This document shows positions 12,190-23,948 of a stretch of 64,000 bases of DNA, in pieces. Numbering within the stretch: the first letter of the stretch is position 1; each line of letters begins with the position of its first letter. The notes below the pieces were generated by a model. That model did no database searches. It saw only the letters and a program-made list of their open reading frames with translations, and was not told the origin of the DNA. The DNA is taken from positions 18,166,001 to 18,230,000 of the forward strand of contig OX377202.1 in NCBI GenBank assembly GCA_947396885.1, given 5' to 3'. The translations under genes were made by a program, and so were the position numbers. The DNA is from Heligmosomoides polygyrus polygyrus. Taxonomy: Eukaryota > Nematoda > Chromadorea > Rhabditida > Heligmosomidae.

Positions 12190-12843
12190 TTGTTCTTCTT
12201 CTTCTTTTTCTTCTTCAGCGTTTGTCCTGCTCTGGGGCGGGGTCCGCTATCCTGGTGTCATGATGCCACCTTTCCCGATCCAGCGCTAGATCAGGGTGGA
12301 CACCAGCTACTTTCAAGTCCATATGTAACGTATCAGCGCAGCGCTTCTTCGGGCGCCCTCTAGGCCGCTTTCTTATTACCTCGAAGTTAAGGCCTATCTT
12401 GCGGACGCTGTCTTCCTTTCCACGCAGAACGTGGCCGTACCATCGCAAGCGAGCTTCGCGCATCTTGTCGGCTATCGGCGCGACACCGAACTTCTGCCGA
12501 ATAGCTTCGTTTCGGATGCGCTCCAGGCGCGTGACTCCAGCCGTCCAGCGCAGCATCTTCGTTTCCATTACGCTGAGGCGCGTTTCAACTTCCTTAGTGG
12601 CAGGCCAACACTCAGCGCCGTTCATCGCTACTGGCCGGATGACTGCTCTGTAGATCTTCGACTTGAAGCGCTCTGGTATGTTCTTGTCTCAGAGCACGCC
12701 AGTCAACGAGCGCCACTTGGACCAAGCTGCACTCACGCGTGAATTCACTTCGACCATCAGTTTGCCGTCAGATGCGACTGCTGATCCCAGATACTTAAAA
12801 ACCGCAGGAAGCTCGATGCCGCTAACCTTCATTTCCATCATTT
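12190..12843 (-). mobile_element. 5'-truncated non-LTR retrotransposon (RTE-like LINE), C-terminal end of reverse transcriptase
   Basis: On the minus strand the reading runs from FKYLGSAVASDGKL through RAVIRPVAMNGAECWP, MLRWTAGVTRLERIRNEAIR and IADKMREARLRWYGHVLRG to a basic RKRPRGRPKK. This order is the familiar C-terminal end of LINE reverse transcriptases of the RTE and related type found across animals. An in-frame stop falls in the segment SLTGVL*DKNIPERF, where other copies have Cys. The palm with its YADD-type motif, the endonuclease and the 5' part are missing. The ORF is open from 12,625 to 12,215. A GAA-type simple repeat (12,190-12,220) follows the stop as a 3' tail. It is a dead fragment. 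Confidence 0.8.
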
Positions 12844-13523
12844 TCATTTTTTTTTCCGCTAACCTCCAACTTTTTACTTCATTTCTTCTTACTTCTTTGA
12901 TTTATATTTATGGTTTTCCATCTCTTTAAGTGACTATCTTTTTTATATTCCACATTTTATTGTTTTTTACGAAACGCGTTTACTTATTTTAAGAAATATC
13001 ATATCTCAATCTGACATGTTTAATTTTTTTGAATTCTTATTCGTCTAAGTGTTCTCAATGATTTGAATGAGGTTAGAATTTTTCTGGACATACTGCTTGC
13101 CTGAGTGAAATGTGAACCATAAACCGTCGAAGCCCATTAGAACCCGGTCGTTATCCTTCGGATGGGCCTTTAAATGGAGCACATTAAGTGAGGGTGCAGG
13201 AGTTGATGCCCAGTACTCTGCAAATGTCTCGCTTTAAATTTGCGATCCGTCGGGATCTTTAGGGTTGGCGCACTGGCCAAAATATTTGATCTTACTTTTT
13301 GTACGTTAGCAATGATCTTGCGATAGCAATAGTTGTTTATTCCTATTTTATTATCTAGGGCAGAATGCTTTTTCGGTTTCAATCACTAAATTCAAATTCT
13401 CATGCGTAGTAGTGATCATGTTTTTGAGAAATATTGCTTGATTTGGAATATGAAAGCAGCAAAAAATTCTTCTCATTGTGAACTGTTACGTGTAACAGTT
13501 TTTAGGGTGTCTTGGAAATATTA
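12844..13523. other. Non-coding, AT-rich
   Basis: T-rich runs near 12,845-13,030. No gene or named repeat seen. Confidence 0.45.
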
Positions 13524-13818
13524 AAAAGGATAAAAGGATAACGGACGGCGTTACTCAATCCCTCTTGAGATGCGCCACGCATTCTACTTCTACGGGATGA
13601 CGTGTAGGCGATTTGTATGCGTATTTTGCCATGCAATGACTTGCGGTGGCCAGCCAATGAACAAGTCAGCGATCTATCCTTCCCAGACAAGTCTGGTACC
13701 TATTCATCGACCCCGGAGGGATGGAAGGCTTGGTTGGCCTGGGCGGGAAATCCGAACCACACCCGCTATCGGGTGGATGCGACAGTCGCCGCCTCCTCCG
13801 ACTGCGCTACACGTGCCC
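13524..13818 (-). mobile_element. tRNA-derived SINE, full length
   Basis: Read in reverse, the head cgtgtagcgcagtcggagga and B box are present, as is the tail (ggataaaaggataacggacg on this strand). The flanks ttggaaatatt and ttggaacgttt may be a decayed duplication. Confidence 0.85.
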
Positions 13819-14121
13819 ATTGGAACGTTTATTACGTTTAAAAAACATTTATTAAATTATTAAAATCTTAATAAAATCTAGCAAAAATTAGATATATTTT
13901 AATCTTAAATCTTACCTTTCAACTGCTTCATAGAGAAACTTTAAAAAATGACAAAAATTAGTTATATTTAAAATATAAATTGGAAATTACCTCATAGGTT
14001 ATGTCCTAAACAGCACAGGTAAGCAGGCATGCTCCTATGAGGTTAGACGTTCCAAAAAGCTAAAGATACAGATCCCATTTTTGTATGAGAGCAATATTTG
14101 AATGGTCAACCGTCCTATAAA

Positions 14122-14412
14122 GTAAGGGTAAAAGGCGGCGTTAATCAATCTGTTTTGGGATACGCCACGCATTCTGCTTCTGTGGAACCTCGTGAAGGAC
14201 GTCCGAATGCGTAGTTGGCATATACGATCACTTACGATGGCCAAACGATGTACAAATCAGTGTTTTATATTTCCGAAATAGAGCTGGTGATTGAAAGTAG
14301 AGGGATGAAGTTTGGTTTTCTTCTGCGATATCGAATATAAATGATCGAGTTATGATGGAATGCGTGGCGCATACCGCCAAGGGATTGCCCAACTTCGCCC
14401 TTTCTCCTCTTC
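14122..14412. mobile_element. Two decayed SINE pieces in opposite orientation
   Basis: A reverse piece (14,122-14,290, with ggatacgccacgcattctgc) is followed by a forward tail piece (14,356-14,412, ggaatgcgtggcgcataccg). Both are diverged. Confidence 0.55.
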
Positions 14413-16422
14413 CTTTATTTAATCTACCGTTCCACCGTTTCCTGCGAAGCTTCTAGAAGTGGCTACCACTCCCGTGATTAGTCCCGAGTATTGATTGCCG
14501 AGAAGAACCTGTTGGAGATTGTGTCGCTTATGGTAGAAGTGTGTGTGTGTGAATGTGCGTATTAATGGATGGCTGTGATCTGTTTGCGAGACGTTGGAAA
14601 CTCGCTTTCTCTCCTCGCCTTCGCCTTCCGTCACCGCTTCGGCTGCTGCTGCTGCTGCTGCAGCTGCTGATGACGATGTTGGGTGAAAGCCCAAGAGAAG
14701 CGCTGATATGTCGTTCCGCTTCCGCTTTCATACCCTAATTCGGTATGTGAAGGCGCGTTTTTGGATTCGCTTTGGTATTGGTATAGACCTTTACGAGATG
14801 ATAGTGATGACCGAAGTAAGAAACGAGGTCATATGGAAGCGAAAGCTGGGTATCCTTTCTCCCTAACGCAGTCTCAGCTAATGCAACACAGTCGTTCATC
14901 TGATTCATTTTCTTAGTCGCGAGCTCGACTCTAGCTCTTGCTATTGAATCCGTTTTGTTGTCTTTTGTGCTTTTTTTTACATTTATTTGCACAATTTTCT
15001 GCAGCCTTTGGATGCTTCAGAGGCAATTTTCACGTTACCTCTGAAGCCTAAGATGTGTTTGTCTGTTCAAGCTCGGACCACTCTATCCACTTTCGTCCAC
15101 TTCTCTCGAAATTGCTCTTCTGTTCATCATCCGCTTTCCCTGCCTATTCTACCCCCATTTACGATTGATGGCTCTGTTTTCTGGGTGTGGCAGCTGTGGT
15201 CGGAATTCGCTGAAGGTGGCCCTGGCGAATAGTTGGTCACTCAGCTGGCTTTAATCTGTTCCAGAATTTTGCCTGACGCAATGTAGGTTGAGAGGGGGGG
15301 GGGGGGAGGGGTGGGGTGGTGTTCCCTAATAGGCGTCGATAGCTCCGATATAGAGCCTACGGTAAGAGACAATCGATCTCTTTCATAGCAGTGACCCACT
15401 CCTAAACTAGAGGGCTAGTAAGAAGGAATGAAGAGAAATTTGTTGTCATTAGAGTGTCTTCAGAACCCGTACTTCACCCTTTGTGATCCATGATTGTTCA
15501 TGCTTGTCGTTTTGTTAACTAGTTGTCTTTTTTTTTTGCGCAGCTCTCACTCTCTCACTTTCACTCTATCTGCCATTTAATTGAATTTTTACTTACTTCA
15601 TTTTTCTTGTACTATTCTTTGGGCTAAGAACCATAACCTTCATAATTAGAAGCATGAGACCTATAATTAGGCCCTGTATGCATTGAAAATTCTTCTCAAG
15701 TTTGACGGATTCTAGTAAAGGAGATCGACTACATCCAATTCTTGTTTGTTCGTACTATTTTTCTGACGTTTTTTGCTTTTTTTCTGCAATGACCCACATA
15801 TATCTCGCGTCTGCCTTTTGCGACGTAATCAACATAAACGTAAACATAAACATAAAATTTAACATTAACTAATATCTTCTTCAGTCATGTTTTTCTAAGT
15901 AAGGTTTATATTTTTTGTTTCTCCAATTTCCTCGCTTACAGAAAAGGAAGAAAAAGAGCAAAGGAAGCAAGGAAGAAAAGAAGGGGAATAAACATCTGCT
16001 TATACATAATCTCCCACTAATCAATCTAATTACTCTAAAAATTTAGATAAGTGCTCGTTTGCTTTTTTCAGTCATACTACAATTTTTGACAATTTTGATA
16101 GCAATGTTGTGTTGTGTTAGTTGTATGTTTTGTTTATGGTACCTTATTTGGTCAACGTATAATGATTAAATAAATAAATGAATAAATAATCACTCAAGAG
16201 AGGATTTGAGCTTCCATGCTTTACCTTGTCAAAATAAAATAAAAATAAAAATACTAAAAATAAAATAATAATTAATATAAATAAAATCCATATTTCATGC
16301 CGCTCTGTTTTCATATGTAAGCCTCTCTTTTTACATTTCATAGAGATTCGGACCCAACCTCTCGTTATGACCGGAAGAGGCTATGAGGTTGTGCTGGTTG
16401 CGATGTTTGCTATCGAAACTTT
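14413..16422. other. Non-coding with simple repeats
   Basis: Holds a GT run (14,538-14,551), a GCT run (14,641-14,665), a G tract (15,294-15,307) and A/T-rich stretches (16,150-16,290). Short ORFs here come from the simple repeats. No gene seen. Confidence 0.45.
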
Positions 16423-16580
16423 AGCGCCAGGCGAAACTCGAACCCGTTTCTCCTGCTGACGGGGCGTAAATGTTCTGCAGAGTAGTTGATGCATTCGATC
16501 AAACAGCGCCGGTGGTGGTGAGCCGTGGAGCATCCCCGCCCGGTCAGCAGGAGGCGCGGGTTCGTGTCCCGCCTGGTGCT
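16423..16580. mobile_element. Inverted pair of tRNA-like sequences
   Basis: A minus-strand unit (16,423-16,490) and a plus-strand unit (16,505-16,580) face away from each other. The plus unit begins agcgccggtggtggtgagcc and ends gttcgtgtcccgcctggtgc. Its acceptor-stem halves can pair (gcgcc with ggtgc), and the T arm has gcggg and cccgc around the loop. The same family is found at 27.4, 35.3, 48.0 and 54.9-55.2 kb. Confidence 0.7.
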
Positions 16581-16917
16581 AGAGTTTTGATCGTACCAAA
16601 ACCTCGCTTTGAGAGCTTATAGCCGATTATTGTTTGAGTGGTTCTCAAAATTTGTGCTACTATGTAATAGAAACGTCGAAACGGTGACAGCTAATCAGTA
16701 ATGACTCATGCAGCCTTTGCATAGAAGCATAATTGAATATGCTCATAATTGGATCGGAAACACTCTGTCTCTAGTTGTTTTCGATTCGATTGTCGAGCTT
16801 GATGTTGTGTGCTGATATCGCCGAGCTTTTCACGGCAGTTAGTCGGCGTTCCTTTTTTCTTGCGCTTGGGATGTTTCTTGACAATTTTTTTCACTGATAA
16901 TATGCTGTAAGATATTA

Positions 16918-17817
16918 GGGGGGCCAAAAGTAATGAGACAAAATGAAAAAATCTTTATCTCTTTATAACTTAATTACAACTCAACGATGCTGAGGAGTGT
17001 ATTTGCCATTAAGGGCAAGGACCTTGCTGCCATCGCTCAGCCAACTTCCCGATCCCATCCTTCCAGAACTGCTTGAGCCTGGTGTTGATCAACTGCTCGA
17101 TATGGTTGTCAAGGACTGCTTGGGTTCTTGTGTCCCTTCCGACTAGGAAGTCCTGTAGGCTCAAGTAGTAGTGGTAGTTGCATGGAGAGATGTCCAGCGA
17201 ATATGGTGGGTGAGGCATGTGAACGTAGCCCAGCTGGCCAAGCTTATCCGTGCTTACTTGTTCCCGATGGGAAGCGGCGTTGTCGAAGAGGAGAACCTTC
17301 TTGAAGCGCTGCGAATGAATAAGAGCTAGTCGCCGGCCCATCTCCTCTATTTCGTTCACCATGGCCTTGGAGTTCGTCGTAGTGCTCTTGGAAAACAACC
17401 TCCGGTAAACCGATCCATGGGCGCAGACCCAAAGGCTCCGAAGATGCTTCTCGCCGTCAACATCTCGCCGAACGAAGGTCGGTAACAATTCACCAGGCCT
17501 CACCCAGACTCGCTGCTTGGCAGGATTAAGGTAGAAGACGTACTTCTCATCCTGCGTGAATATTGAGCCCAGGCTGCTCAGGGTTGGGAATTGGGGGAGA
17601 TTTGCGCGACACAGGTCGACTCGTCAGACTGGGGTTTCGGCACGAGACAGACTGCGGTTTTGGCATGCTTCTAGAAAGGGCGGAAGTGGTAACTTCTCAG
17701 ATGGGCTTCAGTAAGTAGCACACAAACATACAAATACAACAAGTACGAATCCAGACTCCAGCCACGAGATATATGGACACGGCATGGGGTGCCTCATTAC
17801 TTTTGGCCCCCCCCCCC
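16918..17817 (-). mobile_element. Mariner transposon with internal deletion
   Basis: The ends are inverted (ggggggccaaaagtaatgag at left, ctcattacttttggcccccc at right) and flanked by TA. On the minus strand, the catalytic half of a mariner transposase reads TQDEKYVFY (first Asp), then LLFDNAASH (second Asp), and 34 residues later SPCNYHYY, where the third catalytic Asp is Asn. The N-terminal DNA-binding region is missing; the 900-bp length is short for a mariner of about 1.3 kb. The right terminal C tract (11) is longer than the left G tract (6). It cannot make active transposase. Confidence 0.88.
17009..17600 (-). pseudogene. Mariner transposase fragment
   Basis: The open frame 17,503-17,009 plus upstream codons to about 17,590 covers the segment from the first catalytic Asp (TQDEKY) to the C-terminus (FWKDGIGKLAERWQ). 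The DD34D spacing between second and third catalytic positions is kept at 34 residues, but the third residue is Asn. There is no N-terminal helix-turn-helix part and no start codon in a sensible place. Confidence 0.82.
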
Positions 17818-17974
17818 TAATAACTAACAAGAAAAGGTTCTCAACGCTTTGTTTTCCAAGCCACATACATTCTACGTTCGCTTCCTCCGTTCTATTTTTT
17901 ATTTGGCTTTAAATAGCTATGTTTTACTACATAGATAAGGATAAATGAAGAGATATAGGACAGAGGTTAAGGAT

Positions 17975-18180
17975 AAGGATAAATGATGAAACACGTCGTT
18001 AACCAAATATTTGTGGGATGTGCCGCGCATTCTGTTACACTTCTGCGGCGTCATGGAGGCAAGTTGAATGCATAGTTGTTCTATACAGTTACTTGGCCGG
18101 TTGATGGAAGAGTAAGTGTTTTACCAATCCCAGAACACTCTTGTACTAACTCACCAACTCGAGGGAATGAAAGGGTTTCG
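17975..18180 (-). mobile_element. tRNA-derived SINE, decayed
   Basis: A reverse copy of the 3' half (gggatgtgccgcgcattctg, ggccggttgatggaagagta) without a recognisable head. Confidence 0.5.
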
Positions 18181-19684
18181 AGGGTTCTTTGCTCAAATCA
18201 CTTGGGTGTGATCCGAGCAAACAACCTCGAAACAAAGAATCCAAAATGCAAACGGCAGCAGCATTCCCTCTGATTGCTCGAGAACCCACTGACCACACTG
18301 TGGGTGAACATGGATATATTCAGATGCAGGAACCGCATGCCTGCTATGCCTCTGACTTTGGCTTCGATTCTGCGACAGGGCGATCCATAACTTTGCTCCA
18401 TCGAGTGTCGTTCATTGGGGGCGCGACATAAATGCTCATCCTGCTGTAGATAAGCAGGTGAATCAGACTCCTAAAGAGGTTGGAGTTTGAAGAATTAAAG
18501 AGTTATCCTCTTCACTGCCTGTTTTGGTGAAGTGACGATCTGACGACCATCCACTAGGGCATCGAAGAGCTGTTGAATTGGGCAATTCTGGAGTGCGTTG
18601 TGCTGTTGCTGTCCATGAAGGGTGCCACAGAAACTGCAGCTAACTCTCGAGTTTTTCTCTTATTAAGGACTTCCTTCATTACCTCTGCAAAGCTTCGCAA
18701 GCTTGAAGGGGAGTTGCTAGATGCTTGGCCTTCCATTGCTCCTCTCTGTGATCCCAAAGAATATTTTCGGTAAAAATCGGTTTTAGACGCATTCTAGCCC
18801 CAGAATCGGCATAATCGTGAATGATTGCCCGATGCCTCCATGATGGTAGCCTCTGAAAGTCTTATTAAGACGGTGAAGAGATATTCTCGATACTGAACCC
18901 GGTTGCTTCAACCCGGAAACGTCGCTAACTGCGCTCGACAAGGGCTACCCACAATCAATCAAATCTATCAAAAATTCAGCGGAGTGGAACAATGGAATGA
19001 TGAGCACGCAGCGAAAAGGTCACCTGCGGCGCTGGTTTGCACTGTGCAAGTTCGACTTCTTCCGCACATCCTCGTACGGTTCGATCTGATGACACAAGAT
19101 GTCTTTAAGACTGGTGCAGCAGCTTTACTCCGGCTACGGTGCCAACGTTATCGCCTTCTTAGGATACTGGAAATTCGAGCAGACGTTAAGAAGCTATTCA
19201 AACACCTTCTTTTTAAGTAGATAGAAGAGTATAACCAGAAACCAACCCAGTGTTGTGGTAGAGAACCCTAATGACAACCCATATCTTTGTATTTTGCGCA
19301 TCTGAATCTTCGAGGACAAACTAGAATTCTGAATCTCACGATTTCTTGTTGCTATTGTTTTTTTTGTTCGCTCTAATATCTCCTCACTTTTACGTTTTCA
19401 TTTGGAAGACATTGGGAGGTTCTATTTTGCTTTGGAACTTCATTTTTATTAATCGATATTCATTTTCTTCTTGAGTATTGTCATTGTTTTTTTTTTGAAA
19501 ATTCCTTTGAGATTCTTTCAAGTCCTCAGATGAGGGTATGTATCTCGTCCTGTATAGTTAGTTCCTCCTCTTACATTCGTTATCAAGTTTCTTTTTTGCG
19601 TTGTCCCTTGTTTCTATCGCTGTTTCGTCGTCACAAAACTTCCACTAAAGCTTTGGAACCGTTTAAAACATTCATATCTTCCAG
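18181..19684. other. Non-coding 5' flank of the spv-1-like gene
   Basis: ORFs at 18,554-18,757 (minus) and 18,903-19,220 (plus) have no recognised domain. T-rich sequence before the first acceptor (19,440-19,500) is normal for an intron or upstream region. No TATA element or leader splice site can be assigned with confidence. Confidence 0.4.
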
Positions 19685-19788
19685 GATACTTCCAGGACTA
19701 CCCGAAGACTGACCCGCCACGCGACATGTCGTCGACGAGTAGCAGTGTCTGCTCATCGAACGACATCGACTATGGGCTGGACAGTAAG
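19685..19788 (+). CDS. spv-1: spv-1-like exon 1 (first recognised), N-terminus
   Basis: The acceptor is ttcatatcttccag and the donor AAG|gtacga. The open frame enters with two bases of a split codon and leaves in phase 0. It encodes a Ser/Asp-rich stretch; an in-frame ATG at 19,726 gives MSSTSSSVCSSNDIDYGLDS followed by Lys. Either this ATG is the start, with the acceptor used for an untranslated or spliced leader, or an exon further upstream ends in phase 1. I found no convincing upstream exon. Low-complexity N-termini are usual in this family. The phase-0 end agrees with the start of the next exon. Confidence 0.6.
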
Positions 19789-20466
19789 GTACGACGCCTG
19801 ATTAACGATTTTTTAGGATCGATACTTAATCGATAATCCAATTATTCTAGAGAGCTAGCGTCAGTGTTAACATTTAATGGCCTTTCTATGTGATTCTAAG
19901 ATACTTTCGTTCTTTGCCATTCGCTCAAATGTTTTTAAAAAAGAAACAAGCCTTTTAATTAAATGCTGGTAAATTTGTTTAATTGCACTTAAAAATATTA
20001 CGATATCTTCTATTTTTTTGCAAAAGTCTAGTTTGTGTTTAATTGTTTTTATTTTACTTATTTTATTTTTATTATTTTATTTTTGTTTTTAACCTGTTAA
20101 AAGCGAAGCTATGTAGATATGTTCCTTTTGTAAAGATAAGCGACAACAAAAAGGTTTTTCAAAAGTTAAACCGGTCTTTGAGCTAATATTCTTGTAAAAA
20201 CATACAGTTTGAAATATACGCTCACATTTTGGAGGAAAAAAAGATTTTAGATAATTTCCTGCAAAAATCCTTTTTGTGTTTTTATTGAGTCTTTTATTGA
20301 TTTTTGTTTTCATCCTGTTAGAAAAAAATTCAGTTGGTCATCATTCTCTAAAAATCAATGACGACATAAATTTGAATTGGAATGTCTGCCTCCTTGCATA
20401 CTTCAAACACTTTATTAGGCGATAACCGTTGATTTTAAGGCGTTGTCTCTAAAAACTTTGATTCAG

Positions 20467-20557
20467 ATTCCCCCGACCATAAGACGAGACGTCGAGCGTT
20501 TTTCGATGTTTATTTCGAGACTACGTGCAGCTCTGGACGTAAACACAAATGTACCAG
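20467..20557 (+). CDS. spv-1: spv-1-like exon 2, start of conserved N-terminal helical region
   Basis: The acceptor tttgattcag and donor CAG|gtagcg bound 30 codons, entering in phase 0 and leaving in phase 1. The peptide contains RRDVERFSMFISRLRAAL, which resembles the ADVARFAEGLEKLK helix at the start of the conserved N-terminal region of human ARHGAP45. This region precedes the F-BAR domain and has no catalytic role that can be read from sequence. The preceding intron (19,789-20,466) is AT-rich and carries no recognised repeat. Confidence 0.78.
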
Positions 20558-21102
20558 GTAGCGATTTGTTACTTGTTTGGTATTTATTTATTTATTTATT
20601 TATTTATACGTTAAGAGGACGTGCTCCAAATTTGGAAAAAAGAAGGGCTAACAACCATGTGTTGAAAATGAAAATAAAGAAAGAGGGTTAGTACATAAAA
20701 ACATTAACAAAAAATGATACTATATATTTATTTATTCACAGTTTTTTCTTAACTTGAAGAAGCGCGAGTTTGATTGAGCTCTAAGACGGACAGAACGAGC
20801 TTTTTTAGGGAGCATGCAGTTGCAACTGGAGTAGTTTTGTAGAACAAAGCATCGATTTTTGAAATAAAAACGTCAAATGCATGGCGGAGTCTAGAACGAT
20901 TTGAATTATCCTGGCTTTTATCGCTAGTCCCCCTTAAGTTACTCAATTTTATGAATCAACCATAGTTCAAGACGTCCACCAGACCAGGAAAATTTGTGTA
21001 AAAATAACAAATGGGAAGTGTAAATCAACGGAGAGAGAGAGATCAGGACGTATTCTTGTTGCTTAGTGAATACAGAAAGGAAGTGGGTTCAAGTCCCACA
21101 GA

Positions 21103-21236
21103 GGAATGACGTTTTGCCTTAAACTTCGCAGTTTGTTTGAAAACCTCATAAGGAATAGTAGTGCAGCCCAATTTTTCACCTGATCGCGTAATCTGCTACA
21201 AATTGTTGTACAGTTAAATCTGAATAATGTTTATAT
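21103..21236. repeat. Second copy of the 130-bp repeat found at 371-504
   Basis: Nearly identical to the stretch before the SINE at 505. Here it also precedes a SINE and its last bases form the SINE target duplication. Confidence 0.75.
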
Positions 21237-21528
21237 GGGCGCGTGTAGCGCAGTCGGAGGAGGCGCCGACTGTCGCCTGCACCCGATACCAGGTTCCTCG
21301 TTCGGATTTCCCTCCCAGGCCAACCAAGCCTTCCATCCCTCCGAGGTCGGTGAATTGGTACCAGACTTGTCTGGGAAGGATAGAGCGCTGACTTGTTCAT
21401 CGGTTCGCCACCGCAAGTCATTGTATGGCCAAATACGCATTCATATCGCCTCCACGACATCCCGTAGGAGTAGAATACGTGGCGCATCCTAAAAGGGATT
21501 GAGTAACGCCGTCCTTTATCACTTATTT
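21237..21528 (+). mobile_element. tRNA-derived SINE, full length
   Basis: Head gggcgcgtgtagcgcagtcg; flanked by a perfect 11-bp duplication (aatgtttatat) at 21,226-21,236 and 21,529-21,539. Confidence 0.92.
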
Positions 21529-21552
21529 AATGTTTATATACGTTAGCTATTA

Positions 21553-21840
21553 GCGAGCGGTAGCGCATCCGGAGGGTGCGCCGACATAGTCTGCACCCTG
21601 ACTCGTGGTTCTTGACAAGGATTCCATCGAGGTCATTCAAATATTGCATCCCTCCTGGATCTCCATTTGATATCAGAATTTTCGAAGAAGGACAAAGCTC
21701 CGACTTGCCCATCACCTGGCCACCGCAAATCAGTGTTTAGACTGAAGGCGTATTCAACATTCCATAGAGGTGTGTAGAATGCGTGGTGCATCCCAAACTG
21801 AGAATGGAATGATTAACCCTGCCCTTGCCTTTTATCCTTA
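21553..21840 (+). mobile_element. tRNA-derived SINE, diverged
   Basis: Head cgagcggtagcgcatccgga and tail cttttatcctta, with scattered substitutions in the body. Confidence 0.72.
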
Positions 21841-22804
21841 ATTTCTGCTGTCAGCTTTTAGTAAGAAACGCTTAATTTTTTGTTTGAAGCGATTTTGGGG
21901 CAACGGATTCTTCGACATTTCCTTGATTTTTCAAAGGTTTTTGTTCATATAGGCGTCTTAGCATGAAATTGATTGGCTACACGACTTCTTAATCCAATTA
22001 AGCGCCTATTCAAGGTTGTGAGGTCTACGGACGACATCTCAACGGGGGAGAACTTTAACCCTGAAAGGTTCGACAAATGTGTCGCTGATTAATGTCGGTG
22101 ACTAATGCTCCACTCAAGGTCTTACCGGTTGCAGGCGATCTGCACGACGGGGTCGTGAAAAAGTCTGCGAAAAACGGATGAGATCTTTCATTGATTAATG
22201 ATGAAAAATGTGGTTCCTCCTTCTCACACAAATGGTGGTGAAAATGTAATTCATCTTTTGAGCATTCTACACGACTTTACGGCTTTTACTGCTTCTGCAC
22301 ACCCATAAGAAGCGGAATTGTAGGACCATTAAGTTAATTCGCTTGGCGCCGCTAAGGTGTTGAGAATTTTCAGGGCCCTACTTTACTTAATGGGCTGCGT
22401 ATCGAGCTGGAGTGGGGCACAGATGTTAAGTCAATTGAGAAATAATGGAGTTATGCGGATTGGAGAGGGCGAATTATTCAATAGCATCAATCAAAAAGGC
22501 TAAAAAAAATGAGGCATTCTCAATCAGTGATGCATCGCATATTCAAATTGTGCTCCAGTTGGAAGAGGAACTTTGAAAAATTTGAAGTGTATAGGCGCTT
22601 TGTAGCTTCGGAAGTTGCCAATCCAATGTGTTGGCAACGCCTAAGGATACCAAAACATCGACGGAGATCCTACAGTTTTGTCAGCCACGCCTTTCAAAAT
22701 GTTATTTCTTTTAATTTTCTCTCGGTGGCTGATAGAAAGAAGTGTTTACGATTTAGTTTGCTGCACTAGGATCAGCTGGTCTGTGTTTTGCAGCAAGCGT
22801 GATC

Positions 22805-23106
22805 TCTGGGACTGTAGCGCAGTTGGAAGGGGTGCCGGCTGTCATATGTATCCCGAATCAATTCATATTATAGTTCAGTGATATCCTCCAGTTCAGCCAA
22901 GCATCCCTTCTGGGTCGATGTATTTTGTGGTAGCAGACTCTTCTGGGAAAGGTAAACCACTCGCTCGTTTCTGGCTGGTTATCACAAGTCATTGTGATGA
23001 CGAAATACGCATTTAAAAAGCCCCTACGATACCTCGTACACGTAGAATGCGTGGCGCATACCGCAAAGAAATTGGCTAACGTCTACCTATATCCCCTTAC
23101 CCTTTA
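22805..23106 (+). mobile_element. tRNA-derived SINE, diverged
   Basis: Head gactgtagcgcagttggaag, 3' part agaatgcgtggcgcataccg, tail atccccttaccctt. Confidence 0.72.
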
Positions 23107-23185
23107 GTGGAATGTCGGAAGTACAAGTAAAATTATATTGAAGAGGCCTAAGGGGACCTGTTGTAAACAGGCGAGTTTAGCGTTA

Positions 23186-23478
23186 AAAAAGGATAAAGGA
23201 CGGCGTTACTCAATCCCTTTTGGGATGCGCCAGCGCATTCTACTTCTGCGGGATGTCGTGGAGGCGATGTGAATGCGTGTTTGGCCATACAATGACTTGT
23301 GGTGGCCAGCCGATGAACACTTCAGTGCTATATCCTTCCCAGAGACGTCTGGTACCAATTCATCGACACCGGAGGGATGGAAGGCTTGATTGGCCTGGGC
23401 GAAAAATTCGAACCAGGGACCTAGTATCGGGTGCACGCGACCGTCGGCGCCTCCTCCGACTGCGCTACACACGCCCAA
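23186..23478 (-). mobile_element. tRNA-derived SINE, full length
   Basis: Complete reverse copy with a perfect 11-bp duplication (gtttagcgtta) at 23,175-23,185 and 23,479-23,489. Confidence 0.92.
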
Positions 23479-23810
23479 GTTTAGCGTTAGCCTCTCTTAT
23501 TTAGCAGGGGAGTAGAGACCACCAGTTCTACTTTTACTTAGCCTTCCAACCACAGCTTTTTTTATTTGAAGTGGATGCGCAAAGGCTGGTGCTAAGAAAT
23601 TCCTGCATCGAGAACTGGACCTGACTATTTACTTTTTACCTTCTTCACTATCTGTACCCCCTCGACTAGGACAGATTCTCACTGCCCTGTTACAGCCTGT
23701 TACAGCAGACCTCGAATCATGGATCTATTCAGGGCGCAGATGACAGCTCGAAATGCGATACCAATGCTCGGGATATACTCTACGCATTTACTAATAAGGA
23801 AGGCTTTCAG

Positions 23811-23948
23811 ACGGAGAGTCAATGTGTGTGAGCGTTCACGCCGCGCTGGAGATGGTGTCGGAGTCGATGCGCGATCTCTTCAAGCATCCGCAATTCAAGA
23901 CCAATAACGTCATTCTGCCCAGCCTGCAGCTGGTGCAGGGTGTAAAAG
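23811..23948 (+). CDS. spv-1: spv-1-like exon 3, N-terminal helical region
   Basis: The acceptor aaggctttcag and donor AAAG|gtgagc bound an exon that completes the codon split by exon 2 (G+AC gives Asp) and leaves in phase 1. It encodes VHAALEMVSESMRDLFKHP and continues to ILPSLQLVQGVK. This pattern follows the ARHGAP45 segment EALRVMHQIISKYPLL and the helix after it. Exact phase agreement on both sides and GC-richer codons than the flanking introns support it strongly. Confidence 0.85.

Larger units (their letters stand above)
20558..23810. other. Intron 2 of the spv-1-like gene
   Basis: Contains a (TTTA)n run (20,582-20,606), the copy of the 130-bp repeat (21,103-21,236) and four SINE copies. 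The stretch 21,841-22,800 is non-coding; ORFs there show no motif. Confidence 0.6.

Noticed and set aside
18554..18757. Minus-strand ORF with Ser-rich N-terminus
   Set aside because: No recognised domain, no splice context, and no similarity to other parts of the window.
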